A DNA stretch of 64,000 nucleotides from CAZMVU01 sp964569295. GTDB taxonomy: Bacteria > Hydrogenedentota > Hydrogenedentia > Hydrogenedentales > JAGMZX01. This document shows, piece after piece, positions 34,601 to 43,400 of the stretch. The translations under genes were made by a program, and so were the position numbers. Within the stretch, counting starts at the first letter, position 1. Every line of letters starts with the position of its first letter. The notes beneath the pieces were generated by a model. The model saw only the letters and a list, made by a program, of their open reading frames with translations, was not told the DNA's origin and ran no database searches. The stretch is from contig CAZMVU010000004.1 of NCBI GenBank assembly GCA_964569295.1, forward strand, positions 1 to 64,000. Direction: 5' to 3'.

Positions 34601-34961
34601 GATCGGAGCCGCTGGCCTCGATGAGAAGCTTTGCCTCGCACTTCTGGCTGAAGTCGCGGGCCCGCTCATTGTCCGGATCCAGGGCGAGCGCGCGGTTGAA
34701 CTCGGTCAGCGCCTCATTGAAGAGGTTCTGCTTAAACAGTGCCACGCCTTTTCGGATGTGCTCGTCCTCGGGGGACTGGGACTCATCCGCGCCCTCGGGT
34801 GAGGCACCCTGGGCCGTGGAGCTTGTACCGGGTTCGACCTCGGTTTCGGGCGGCAGGATGTCGGCCGCTTCGGCGGTATCCTGGGCCATGGCCGGTGTTG
34901 CGAGCCACAGCACGGCGAGCAAACACCCCACGCCTATCCGGGTGTACATTTTGTAACTCAT
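31632..34961 (-). CDS. gspD: TPR-containing secretin with long Gly-rich inserts (GspD/PilQ)
   Basis: About 1109 residues counting the N gap. Signal peptide ends ATPAMAQ. Then TPR-like repeats (GVALFKQNLFNEALTEFNRA, about 65-100, and YIEAEKYQTAVEIYNEILL), as in the Amuc_1098-type secretin of Verrucomicrobia. An N0/STN-like domain SPVNIEFDDIHISEIASFI precedes a GPGGPGG collagen-like stretch (about 314-335), and a second N-domain precedes a GGYGG tract (about 466-635). The C-terminal secretin barrel runs from about 755: VSIEAKFLTVRVSDMDKVGF, GDTLVLGGLV, VPLVGFFFRGK, LLIFVTPDII. It forms the outer-membrane pore for pilus or secreted substrates. Start 34961 is favoured; the ribosome site ggagg is 11 bases away. 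Last of the PilM-N-O-P-Q type set. Confidence 0.92.
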   Translation of the reverse strand: MSYKMYTRIGVGCLLAVLWLATPAMAQDTAEAADILPPETEVEPGTSSTAQGASPEGADESQSPEDEHIRKGVALFKQNLFNEALTEFNRALALDPDNERARDFSQKCEAKLLIEASGSDPAAIPDFQRYSPEEISPEDETPQMTAEELKRQRVDQLLDWGEQYIEAEKYQTAVEIYNEILLIEPNNQEAADGLHEATLGVVDLDIDEKRKQVEEFRGKVQRYVWDAKLPPEGADARGIKPYQMRVPVVEEDYEAPKEQGEIDKALESPVNIEFDDIHISEIASFISETWDVNIVIDHRVVPPPESVDASGGQQGAGGPGGPGGPGGPGGPGQYQGGPGGTGRLPTGPGTRGGAPRFGGQQFQGQQQGQQGQQGQGREGAAYNVPYGGNVPYIALHNVTLGEGLRALLRTLRLDYKVVKDSFIWITTPQRIREETFEQLETRFYELRNAGQQTLFKIVLRNRFGGVSGGSGGLGGGGYGGGGGLGGGYGGGGGYGGGGYGGGGYGGGGLGGGGYGGSGGLGGGGYGGSGGLGGGGXXXXXXXXXXXXXXXXXXXXXXXXXXXXXXXXXXGGGGYGGSGGLGGGGYGGGGGGFGGGGYGGGGGYGGGGLGGGGGYGGGGMRGGMGGGGMRGGGGGTDVTSLSNISDLFTTISDMQVGEPPANPGLLGIRETGTGATTTNQQQGLGYQGQPGGASSFGGARQGLQSGLSAALEGEAPVLSLLGRLVSDVYDPVTGEQLSEMMYNPITNMLIVKNTPSNFEELEDYIAKIDVTPRQVSIEAKFLTVRVSDMDKVGFEWDLSMSDQNSRARKIPGLAGDTDVGTGVGDVTDGTTTDESFYEYDINGDGVAEQIPFYTRPDGSNVITNTISDAVLGGVVNPAPSQSTFNIVGNIVNNEDGDSLSVTFDFLDSLEESELLSAPRVTTMNLKPAVIADFTTEYFVTAVDTLVSTSDAGFGGTPTTTFTQRVNPAPFNFGISLSVTPQIGDNDLVRLWLNPEVRSRIGQKAFEQNSIVDGIEVPSTVILPTTSWQAVWTNVIVHDGDTLVLGGLVRDQTISNEDRFPYLSKVPLVGFFFRGKGREVSQSSLLIFVTPDIIDSSGAKFFESPAGASEG
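33056..33565. repeat. Gly-rich tandem repeat (GGYGG/GGLGG) with 100-N gap
   Basis: Units built from ccgccgccgcc, catagccgcc and caagccgcc (read on - as GGLGGGGYGGSGG) repeat across about 500 bp inside the secretin gene. Ns fill 33256-33355. The 47 bases before the gap (33209-33255) equal the 47 after it (33356-33402), and removing 147 bp would keep the frame. The true repeat number is unknown. Confidence 0.85.
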
Positions 34962-35035
34962 CAGGGTCTCGTCCTCCCGCTGTTCAATGACACTATAGCG
35001 GATTTCCGCTGATTCCTCAACATGTGTTCGCAACC

Positions 35036-35566
35036 CTATTGCACGTTGAACGTACGGCTTTGGTTGTACTCGGTTGAATAGATGGTGGCGGTACCCGCCT
35101 CGATATCAATGGATTCCAACCGAAATTCGCCAAAGCCCTCTCCCTCATCATGCCATTCGGTAACGTTGCTGCCATACTGGAGCTGTGCGCGGCGTCTGCC
35201 CGGCATGGGCTCGGACACACGCAGCAAGCGCACCTCCCAATCCGCCGTCTCCTCCGCGTCCTCGCCCTCGGTGGTGGCGTGCATGAAAAACATGTTCTCT
35301 TCTTCGAGCGCGCCATATTGGCCAAATGGATAGGGCGCCGGCGCCGGCGGTGGCGTGGCGGGCGGCAATATCCCTTCCTGTACAAGCTCGCGTTCCTTCT
35401 CGTCGCCTATTGTACGTGCGGGCGGCGGGTAAAAGCCCGACGTGTCCGGCACGTCCTGCACAACGCGAACCACACGCATGCCCAGATACACGACCATGAC
35501 AGCGAGGATCAGGCGTTCTTTGTTGAGCCATATCCAGTTGCCAATCTTTCGCAGCTTGTCGCCCAT
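35036..35566 (-). CDS. PilP/GspC-like inner-membrane protein
   Basis: 176 aa. One TM about residues 17-37 (ERLILAVMVVYLGMRVVRVV), a Pro-rich linker (GILPPATPPPAPAPYPFGQYG), and a periplasmic domain ending in IEAGTATIYSTEYNQSRTFNVQ. This topology and its place between the PilO-like gene (6-bp gap) and the secretin match PilP or GspC, which link the inner platform to the secretin. Sequence identity to PilP is not evident, so the call relies on layout and synteny. Confidence 0.6.
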   Translation of the reverse strand: MGDKLRKIGNWIWLNKERLILAVMVVYLGMRVVRVVQDVPDTSGFYPPPARTIGDEKERELVQEGILPPATPPPAPAPYPFGQYGALEEENMFFMHATTEGEDAEETADWEVRLLRVSEPMPGRRRAQLQYGSNVTEWHDEGEGFGEFRLESIDIEAGTATIYSTEYNQSRTFNVQ

Positions 35567-35572
35567 AATGCG

Positions 35573-36571
35573 TTAACCCGATATGTACAGGACGTTGCGC
35601 TTGAACCACGTCCACATTTTGCTGAAGGCACCGGGCTCTTCATACACCTGTTCACGCTGGGTGCTCCGCTCTGAGAGACGCCGCTGAAGGTCTGAGCCGG
35701 TCGTTTCCCCCGCGTCCCTTTGCCCCGGTCTTGCGGCAACTGTGGCTTGGCCGGATTTCTTCCCGCCGCGCTTTTCAGGCGGCACCCAATGGGCCTGTGT
35801 AACCAACATCTTAACGTCCAACTCCGGCTGATACCATGGGTAATCCCAGCGCACCTGAAGACGGTCCACGTTGAAGTAGCGCTCTTCCAGGCGCATTTCC
35901 TCGAGGAAATCGATGAGGTCGCCCAAGCGCATGGTGAACGCAAGGCCCATCGTCCGGAAAACCAACCACGATCCGGTGGCGTTTTCCACGCGGTTCGGCC
36001 AGATTGTCATTTCCTCCACGGCGATTGGATCATACTCGAGCAGGTAGTCGAACATCGAAATGCAGCAACTCAGCTTGTCGAGTTCCCGCCGCGCCATCCG
36101 CTCGGTCACCTTTTCCATGTTTTTCCAGTCATCGAGGGTGGCGACACCAAACATGCTGCGCAGGTCCCGTGGGTACTCCAGGCGCGGGCTGTCCGTGCGG
36201 ATGGTCTCCCGCAAATTATCGAGCAGCCGCTGTGATTCCTCATCGTACCAGAAGCGGGCGAACATTTCCTCCGGCCGCTGCTCGTAAAGCATTGCCCAGT
36301 CGCCGAGGGAGAATGGTTCCCCCCAGTCCTCGCGCGCATCCATCCAAGGCTGGGTACGGCGCTGCATCTCGCTGATGATAACGTCGGGCTGTACGCCATG
36401 GAAGGTGTCCTGGAACTCTTGGAACGTGGCCTCGAGTTGATCGGCGATACGCTCGTCTTCCTGGTACTCCTCGATCTTCGGCATGACATAGAAGTAGGTC
36501 ACGCCGAGCGCCACCGCGAGCAGGGCGCCGATGATGGCGATGAATATGGCCTGCTCTTTGCTTATATTCAT
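35573..36571 (-). CDS. PilO-like inner-membrane platform protein
   Basis: 332 aa, one TM at about 8-30 (AIFIAIIGALLAVALGVTYFYV), then a coiled-coil-prone stretch (KIEEYQEDERIADQLEATFQEF) and a periplasmic domain. The tail is basic and ends with FSKMWTWFKRNVLYISG. It overlaps the PilM-PilN gene by 4 bp (ATGA) and precedes the PilP-like gene, the standard pilM-N-O-P order. It is longer than usual PilO (about 200 aa), nearer to Amuc_1100-type proteins of Verrucomicrobia. Function inferred from position and topology. Confidence 0.65.
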   Translation of the reverse strand: MNISKEQAIFIAIIGALLAVALGVTYFYVMPKIEEYQEDERIADQLEATFQEFQDTFHGVQPDVIISEMQRRTQPWMDAREDWGEPFSLGDWAMLYEQRPEEMFARFWYDEESQRLLDNLRETIRTDSPRLEYPRDLRSMFGVATLDDWKNMEKVTERMARRELDKLSCCISMFDYLLEYDPIAVEEMTIWPNRVENATGSWLVFRTMGLAFTMRLGDLIDFLEEMRLEERYFNVDRLQVRWDYPWYQPELDVKMLVTQAHWVPPEKRGGKKSGQATVAARPGQRDAGETTGSDLQRRLSERSTQREQVYEEPGAFSKMWTWFKRNVLYISG

Positions 36572-38571
36572 GACTGGTTATTCCCGCGCGCGCCGCCATT
36601 ATTCCCTTGCGGAAGCTGCCGGCCCATTTCGAGATTGACGGTGATCTTGAAGGAGTATACGATGTCGCGCTCCCACTCGGCGGGTTCCGCCGACTCGCCG
36701 GTCCACAGCACGGACTCGCTGGTCCGTTTGACATCGCCGTCTTTGAACATCACATCGGCGGTCCACAGATACCAGCCGTTCGGGTACTGCACCGTGGCAT
36801 TGCGCAAACTCCGCACGTAGGCCTGAATATCCTCGGGCTCGCGGGCATACCCGCGTATGCGCACCCCGTCGGCCGCCGGGATATTGTGCTCCATGGGGCC
36901 CGACTCTTCGCTGCTTTGCCCTTGCCGGCTGCGCCGTGGTTCTTGCCGGCGTGTAATGGCGCCGCTACGCGACGCGGCGCCCGAGGGCGCCTCGACCGAG
37001 TCGAACCCACGCACCTGACCGCGGTCCCCGCCAGCGGGCCCCCGGGCACGGGCACGGCCCCGGCCCCGGCCCCGGCCGCCGCCGCCGTCATTCTGGTTAA
37101 TCTCAACCGTCTCGAATTGGGTGATCCAAAGGCCGGCCGCGGTAGGGCGTGCGTCATTGATAAGCTTCAAAGATTCCAGCCAGGCGCGCCGGCGGTTGTA
37201 AATGGCGCTGAGCTTGGCTTGTTCGTCCATGGGGGCCTGCACATTGCTTTGGGCAGCGAGCAGGCGCTGGCGCTCCTGGGATTGGGAGAACGAACGTTGG
37301 GCATTGTCGCGGTAGGCGGGATCGTATTTCTCGAGCACGGAGCGCAGGTTGGTGATCTTCTGGCGGGTGACCTCGTTCTCTTTCGCGTAGATGGGGATAA
37401 TGGACGCGAGGATGAGTGCAAAGGCGGTGAAGATAAGTACCCAGTAGAAGGCCTGCTCGCGGCGGCGGGCCGCCTCGAGGATGCGCGGCGGAATGAGGTT
37501 AATCTCGATGGGCACCGGCTTGTTGCACCGCAGTGCAAGGCCCAGCACCACACACGCCTGCTCCGGGTTCTGGTTGGCGGCCTCGGCCTGGGGCAACACA
37601 GCCAGCCCGGCAAGGGGTTGCGCGATGCGCACCTCGATGCCGAGTTGCTTCTGCATGTAGGGAACGATGTTGCGCAGGCACGCACCGCCGCCGCAAAGGA
37701 TGACGCGGTTCACCGCGCCGCCGCCGGGCAGCGATCGGAAGTAGGCGAACGATCGGTTGATCTCCGTGATCAGGCGCTGGAGCACCTCCCCAATCACCTC
37801 CCCGCCCTTGCCATCCACCTTCGGGTCGCCCGTGGGGGCGAAGCCACGCTGGCGCTTCACGCGCTCGGCATCGGAAAAATTCTGCCCGAACGCGCTCGCA
37901 ATGGCAAGGGTGACGTCGTTGCCACCTACATTGAGCGGGCGGGTGAAGCGAAACTGGTTGTCGCGCTCGATAACGATGTCGGTGGTGGCGGCGCCCATGT
38001 CCACAAGGGCCACACAGCCGGTGCCGTCGCCGAATTCGCCACACTGCTTGAGCCAGTTGTACGCGGCAAAGGGGCACACGTCCACCATGTCGATGGAACG
38101 CTTGGTTTCGCGCAGCACGTCCAGATGCTTCTCGACCACATCGACCTTGATGGCGGCCATCATGACATCGTAGCCGCCGCCCTCGCTGCGCTCGAGAATC
38201 TGGTAGTCCATGGCGATCTGGTCGAGGGAGAAGGGGATTTGCTGCTGGATTTCGTAGCGGACGATCTGAGTGACCTTGAATTCGGGGACGGGGGGCAGGG
38301 TGCGGCTGCGGGTGAACACGGATTGGCCGGGCACGGCGAATACCGTGCGTTTGGTACGCACTTTGGCTTCCTTGAGCACGGACTCGAGGGCCTTGATGCG
38401 ATCGCGCTTGCGCGCGTCCTCATCCAGGGCGGGATCCGAATTGCACTCCACCTGATAGTATTTGGAGAGCTGAAATCCCGTCTTGGTCTGGGACATTTCA
38501 CACAGGCGAATCGCGCTGGAGCCCATGTCCAGGATGAGCCGCCGTTTCCGCCCTGGTTTCAAAGTGACCAT
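36568..38571 (-). CDS. pilM: PilM-PilN fusion protein
   Basis: 667 aa. Residues about 10-350 are an actin-like PilM domain: LILDMGSSAIRLCEM, VARY-type segment IVRYEIQQQIPFSLDQIAMDY, VALVDMGAATTDIVIER and VILCGGGACLRNI. From about 358, PVPIEINLIPPRILEAARRR matches the cytoplasmic PilN motif that binds PilM (I-N-L-x-P), followed by a TM (about 373-395), a periplasmic domain, and an RGRGRGRARARG low-complexity stretch near 500. In most organisms these are two genes; here one chain joins the cytoplasmic actin-like ring to its membrane anchor. ATG 38571; the promoter is about 150 bp upstream. First gene of the platform operon. Confidence 0.9.
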   Translation of the reverse strand: MVTLKPGRKRRLILDMGSSAIRLCEMSQTKTGFQLSKYYQVECNSDPALDEDARKRDRIKALESVLKEAKVRTKRTVFAVPGQSVFTRSRTLPPVPEFKVTQIVRYEIQQQIPFSLDQIAMDYQILERSEGGGYDVMMAAIKVDVVEKHLDVLRETKRSIDMVDVCPFAAYNWLKQCGEFGDGTGCVALVDMGAATTDIVIERDNQFRFTRPLNVGGNDVTLAIASAFGQNFSDAERVKRQRGFAPTGDPKVDGKGGEVIGEVLQRLITEINRSFAYFRSLPGGGAVNRVILCGGGACLRNIVPYMQKQLGIEVRIAQPLAGLAVLPQAEAANQNPEQACVVLGLALRCNKPVPIEINLIPPRILEAARRREQAFYWVLIFTAFALILASIIPIYAKENEVTRQKITNLRSVLEKYDPAYRDNAQRSFSQSQERQRLLAAQSNVQAPMDEQAKLSAIYNRRRAWLESLKLINDARPTAAGLWITQFETVEINQNDGGGGRGRGRGRARARGPAGGDRGQVRGFDSVEAPSGAASRSGAITRRQEPRRSRQGQSSEESGPMEHNIPAADGVRIRGYAREPEDIQAYVRSLRNATVQYPNGWYLWTADVMFKDGDVKRTSESVLWTGESAEPAEWERDIVYSFKITVNLEMGRQLPQGNNGGARGNNQS

Positions 38572-38717
38572 ACGCCTGCTCGCAACCCCAAGGCCCCGAT
38601 GTGCGGGCCCGTCCAGTTCTGTTCACACGTTTCTCGCACCGCCAGCGGGCTTCCGGCCCGCAAGGTGAATTCTGAGAAGAGCGCGTTCTTCAGGAATTTT
38701 ATAAACCCTTGCGACTT

Positions 38718-38746
38718 ATTGTAGTAAAGTACAAATTGGTTGTCAA
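38718..38746 (-). promoter_or_regulatory. Sigma-70-type promoter of the PilMN-O-P-secretin operon
   Basis: Read on the minus strand: TTGACA (38746-38741), a 17-bp spacer, and TACAAT (38723-38718), in an AT-rich island within GC-rich DNA. The start codon at 38571 lies about 140 nt downstream of the predicted start site. Confidence 0.75.
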
Positions 38747-38804
38747 GACAGAATCTTTTTGACAATAGTTTCCTTTTGCGGCCCATGCAACGCCCTGAAA
38801 CCGC

Positions 38805-40229
38805 CTATTCCTCCGGGTTTTCCGGGAGATCCATAACGCAACGGAACCCATAATCCTCGCGGGCTACGTCCATCCGGTCGAAGTGGCGGCGCACACAGCG
38901 CGCATCATAACGCCGGCTCAGGTACGAGCCGCCCCGCAACACCCGATAGATTTGCCCGTAGTCCTTGTTGATCTCGGTGTTCCCAGGATAGGCTTTATAC
39001 CAATCGGATGTCCACTCGTACGCATTGCCGGCCATATCCAGCACCCGGAAGGGCGACGCGCCGAGCGGAAACGAGCCGCAACGCGTGGGACGGCCAATGT
39101 CTGATGCCTCCACATTGCACCGCTCTTTGTCAAACTGGTCGCCCCAGGGATAGAGGCGCCCGTCCGTGCCGCGCGCGGCTTTTTCCCACTCGGCCTCTGT
39201 GGGCAGGCGCTTGCCGGCTTTCTCGGCGTACTCGCTGGCCTTCATAAAAGTGACGCCGGTCACGGGATAGTTGCCGTCGCCCTCGGAAAAGGAATGGTCG
39301 GGAAAGATTTCCTTGAACTGCGCATTGGTTACCTCGGTGCGGTCAATGTAATAGGCATCGAGGAAGATTTCCCGTTGGGGGGCTTCGTCGGGCGCCCCCT
39401 TGTCGAGGCCGAACAAGAAGGTCCCCTCCGGGATAAGAACCATGCCCGGCGGTTCCTCGCCCGGTTCCAGTTGCAGCTCGATCTTCTCCTCATCGTTCGG
39501 GCCGAGAGTGACGACCTGTTCCTTGCGCAGGTAGCCGCCGCGCACAACCGCCACGGTGTAGGTGCCCGGGCGCAGGGAAAAGCGTGCGGGGGTGCTGTCG
39601 GTCTGGGGTTCCTCATTGATATAGATAGCGGCGCTGGTGGGGCGAGTATAGACCGTGAGTTCGGCCTCGCGCGGGGTGAGCTTGTGCAGCCAGTCATAGC
39701 TGTAGTTCGCTTTCACCTCGAAGTCCTTTGTCGACGGGAGATAGTCTTCATGGCGCACTTCGTAACTATACTCCCCTGTTTGCAGGCGCTCACGTTCCAG
39801 CGGGGTTTTGCCCAGCACCTTTTCGCCGTCGAGGATCACCTCGGCGCCCTCCGGCTCTGAACGCACGCTGATAAACCCCACTTCCGGTTCGAGGCTGAGC
39901 TTCACCTCGCGGTCGGCGCCGGGCTGCAACGTGAGGCTGTCGTGGGCGCTCTTGTAGCCTTCCTTCTGCGCGACTACCGTCATCGCGCCCGGGTCGAGGC
40001 CGGTTAGTGTCACGGGACTCACGCCACGCTCTTCGCCGCGCGCAAGAATCCGCGCGCCTTCCGGTTCCGTTTCGATGGTCACACGCGCGGGCGCCGGTTC
40101 CCCCGAGGAACCGCACCCGGCGAGCAGCACCGCCACAACGGCGCACACCGCCAGCAGCACGCTGCTCGAGGGCAACACACCGTTACTCGATACGCGCCGG
40201 CGCCTATAGCCTGCCTCGCACAAACACAT
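38805..40229 (-). CDS. PEGA-repeat lipoprotein with formylglycine-generating-enzyme-like domain
   Basis: 474 aa. Lipoprotein signal ending VLLAGCGSS. Three or four PEGA-type beta repeats follow (VTIETEPEGARILARGEERG, FISVRSEPEGAEVILDGEKV, LTVYTRPTSAAIYINEEPQ). The C-terminal half is an FGE-sulfatase fold: GMVLIPEGTFLFG, YYIDRTEVTNAQFKEIF, PVTGVTFMKASEYAEKAGKRLPTEAEWEKAARG, VLDMAGNAYEWTSDWY, RVLRGGSYL, and RCVRRHFDRMDVAREDYGFRCV. Such domains in lipoproteins are usually structural or unknown rather than true FGE. ATG 40229 has ggaggag 7 bases upstream. It lies between the beta-helix gene and the PilMN operon on the same strand. Confidence 0.88.
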   Translation of the reverse strand: MCLCEAGYRRRRVSSNGVLPSSSVLLAVCAVVAVLLAGCGSSGEPAPARVTIETEPEGARILARGEERGVSPVTLTGLDPGAMTVVAQKEGYKSAHDSLTLQPGADREVKLSLEPEVGFISVRSEPEGAEVILDGEKVLGKTPLERERLQTGEYSYEVRHEDYLPSTKDFEVKANYSYDWLHKLTPREAELTVYTRPTSAAIYINEEPQTDSTPARFSLRPGTYTVAVVRGGYLRKEQVVTLGPNDEEKIELQLEPGEEPPGMVLIPEGTFLFGLDKGAPDEAPQREIFLDAYYIDRTEVTNAQFKEIFPDHSFSEGDGNYPVTGVTFMKASEYAEKAGKRLPTEAEWEKAARGTDGRLYPWGDQFDKERCNVEASDIGRPTRCGSFPLGASPFRVLDMAGNAYEWTSDWYKAYPGNTEINKDYGQIYRVLRGGSYLSRRYDARCVRRHFDRMDVAREDYGFRCVMDLPENPEE

Positions 40230-40338
40230 TCCTGCACTCCTCCCCACCCAAACCTGTACCTGCACCACGGCGCCACGCCGCGTTTGGAACGGCGTCACGC
40301 ACCATCCCCATGCCGCGGAGCGCCGCTCCCTGCTCTCT

Positions 40339-40366
40339 ATTGTACCTGCTTGTGTGCAAAAGGCAA
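40339..40366 (-). promoter_or_regulatory. Putative promoter of the PEGA/FGE lipoprotein gene
   Basis: Read on the minus strand: TTGCCT (40366-40361), a 16-bp spacer, TACAAT (40344-40339). The -10 is good, the -35 moderate. The start codon is about 105 nt downstream. Confidence 0.5.
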
Positions 40367-40414
40367 ATCGCGTGCGGGGTTGTATCCCGAAGCACGGCTG
40401 CGTTGTACGGCTTT

Positions 40415-40436
40415 TTTCCGGCGTCCCGGCCGGAAA
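40415..40436 (-). terminator. Inverted repeat after the beta-helix gene
   Basis: tttccggc (40415-40422) and gccggaaa (40429-40436) form an 8-bp stem with a 6-nt loop, 12 bases beyond the stop at 40448. On the minus strand an A-run rather than a U-run follows, so it may not be a true intrinsic terminator. Confidence 0.35.
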
Positions 40437-40447
40437 CGGCGGTTATT

Positions 40448-43400
40448 CTAGCGCCGTTCGAAGAATTTTACCGGCTGCTCTTCACCCGGCGCCTCGCCCG
40501 GCGGATACACGGTAAACGCCTTGACCGCGGGGCTCGGGTCGGGCGTACCGAAGGGGATTTGCGGCAGCATCGGCGCGGTGGGATCGGCCACGGAAATGAC
40601 CGTCGCCACGAACCGGTAGTCCACCGCCCTCGGCGGCACCTCTTCAGGGCGTCCCTGCGCATCGTCCCCGAGTGCCCGGCCCCAGTAGTCATAGGGCAAC
40701 TCGACAACGACAATACCGTTCGGGCCCGTCTGCTCGAAGTGCGCCGCCGGCAAAGGCGGCACATCGGTGGGTTCCGGCACCTGCACCCCGTCGCGCAGCA
40801 TGTGCCAACGCACGACGGCGCCCGGCGTCGCGCTCTGGTACGCGATGGTGAACCGCGCCAGAATCGGATCCGCCGCCGAGAAGGGCACTTGCGGCCCGCT
40901 GCCGATCGGCACGTCCTCCGGGCCGATCCGGGGTTCATCCCGGTAGCGGGGCGGCCGATCATAGAAGAACTCGCCGATCACGCGCGTCTCGAGCGTGGGC
41001 GCGAGACCAGGGTTGAACCAGAAATCGTAGTCGATACTGAGGTCGATGCTTCCTGTGTCGTATGCAAGGTCAGCAAAGCCGTTCAGCCCTTCGCCCTGGG
41101 GCGCGGGCTGCACATTGCCCGCTTCGTCGACCCCGGCCACGGTAATCATGAGGAACCGGTTCTCATACTCCTGATCGCTGTACACGGCTTCCGGCACCCG
41201 GAACTGGCCATCACGGCTGTAACACGACCACCGGTCATCAATCGCCTCCCAGCCGCCGGCCGGATCCTCCGCCCACAGCCGCACGCTGTAGGCCGGGTCC
41301 GCCGGGCTTACGCCGCTCGGCGCCGGGGTCGGCCGGTCGAGGCCGAACGTGAAGCTGGGCGCCTCGGCCACCGCGCCATTGTTTTTGGGCGACGTGATCT
41401 CGGCGGGGCTCGGCGGCAACCACCAGATTCCCGTGCTTTTGTAGTCCTGCGCGCTGCTCTTGTTGAACGCGCGGTCCACGGCCACCGGCAGCATCTCGGT
41501 CATCCAGTTGTCGTTGTTAATCCGGTCCGCCGGCACCAGGTCCGAGAGTGTCCATGCGGGGCGGATGCTGAAGCCTTCTACCTGGCCTGGCAGCACGGCT
41601 AGCGCTACCCGGTCGTCCGGGAACAGATCGCCGCTGAAGGGGTCAGCCCAGTGGGGCCGGGTGCGCCGCGCGATCGTGTCGGCGGTGTTGAACGTGTTGT
41701 CCGTCAGCACGTCACCCGCCGTGTCTCCCGTGCTCAGCTCGGCATCTGCATAATCCGGGAACCCGGCCACCTCGACCTCGGGCGCGTCCTCGGGCGCATA
41801 GTCGGTGAATTCCACCTCCACCCGGAAGCTTAGGTCCTGGAGCGTGTCAAGCGGGTCCACCGTCGCGCCGGTGGAATTCAGGAACACCTGCGGGTTGCGC
41901 TCACCGCCGGCCGCGCGCCGCAGCGCGGCGTTGTTCATCGGGAGATCGTCGCTCCCGGACGGCCAGAACCCTTCGCCCGCGCACAGGCTGATGCCCGGGG
42001 CGGACGCCTCGCCCTGCAAACCATTCATTGCGACGGCATTGGACAGCGTAGCGTCACCGGTCACCGGTGAGCCATTCACGGTGAGCACCGGCGGTGTCGT
42101 GTCGATGACCGCGCGGTCACTGCGCTCGAGGGCGCTCGCCGTGACTTTATCGTCCCTCTCGTAGGCGCCCTTGCCCAGAAGCGGCTCACCCGGCACGTCG
42201 AGGTAAACCCGCATCCGCCCGTCGATGACCTGACCACCGACCTTGGTGGCGGAGACAGGCAGGGTCACGTGCCCCAGGCCGTCCCCGTCATTCACGATAG
42301 CCAGTTCGGCAACGGGTTCGGCCGGAATAGACGCCTGCCACGCGGCTTCCGGCACGAGTTGCACGTCCGTTCCCGGGTTGTTTGCCGCTTCGCCATAGAT
42401 ATTCACGGTGAGCGTGGCGCCCTGGCCGATATAGAAGGTCTCGGGGTCGGTCACGTAGTTGACCGAATAGTTCACATCCACCTCGTAGTCGGTGTAGGTC
42501 CACAGCAGGTCTAAAGCGCCCACACCGGTCTGGTAATCGGCCCCGACCTGGGTGCGCGGGCGGCGGCGGGGCTCGCGTTCGAAGTCGTAGGTGCCGAAGC
42601 GCGCGAGGACCGATACGTTCGCCAGGGCCTCCATCAATGCGTCTCGCGCCGGCACCGCCACGGCCAGATCGCCCGGGAACAGCGCGTTCGCGGCGAACAC
42701 TACGCCGGTGGTTTCTGCGTCGACCTCGTCTTCAATATCGAAATCCGGGGACGTCTCATCCTCGCCGCCGTTGTAGACCGCGCCCGAGAGATTGCTCACG
42801 GCGCGGCCGGAGACACCGTTCGCCGCATCGATCCCGAGACCGCTGTTGAACACCAGTAACGAGCCATAGAGCCGGTGGTTACCGGCGTCGAGCTGGATGC
42901 CCGGCCCGGTGTTGAACAACATGGTGCACTGGCCGATATAGCTGGCGCCCCCGCCGAGGCGCAGGCCGGCCTCCCCGTTGAAGGCGAAGATGCTGTTGGC
43001 CGCGACCAGCGTGCTGCCGTTGAGGTCGATGCCGTGCGCAGTGAAGCCCCGGACCAGCACCCGGTCCATGATGAGCTGGCTGTCGTTAAACCCGAGCACG
43101 GCGTTCTGCGCGCCCACGCCGCGCAGCGTGAAGCCCTCGAGCGTGAGCCGGCTGTTGGGCGAAAGCTGGAACCTGCTCTCGCCGCCCGGCTCCGGCGGCT
43201 CGTCGGCGGGTCTGGCCGCCAGGCAGAAAGCGCGTTCGCCCTCACCGGCTTGCGCGTTGGCCCAGTAGAACTCGCACACGGCGTCCTCATTTTCCAGGGG
43301 CGCTTCGGACATAATGGAAACCGCGCCGCTCTCGAGGCGGACCGGCAACGGCAGGACCGCGGTGTAGCGGTTCACGGTGTACTCCACACCGTCGACGGTT

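Noticed and set aside
36607..38724. 705-codon plus-strand open frame opposite PilMN
   Set aside because: A GC-rich antisense shadow without domain motifs; the minus-strand protein carries PilM and PilN signatures and a promoter.
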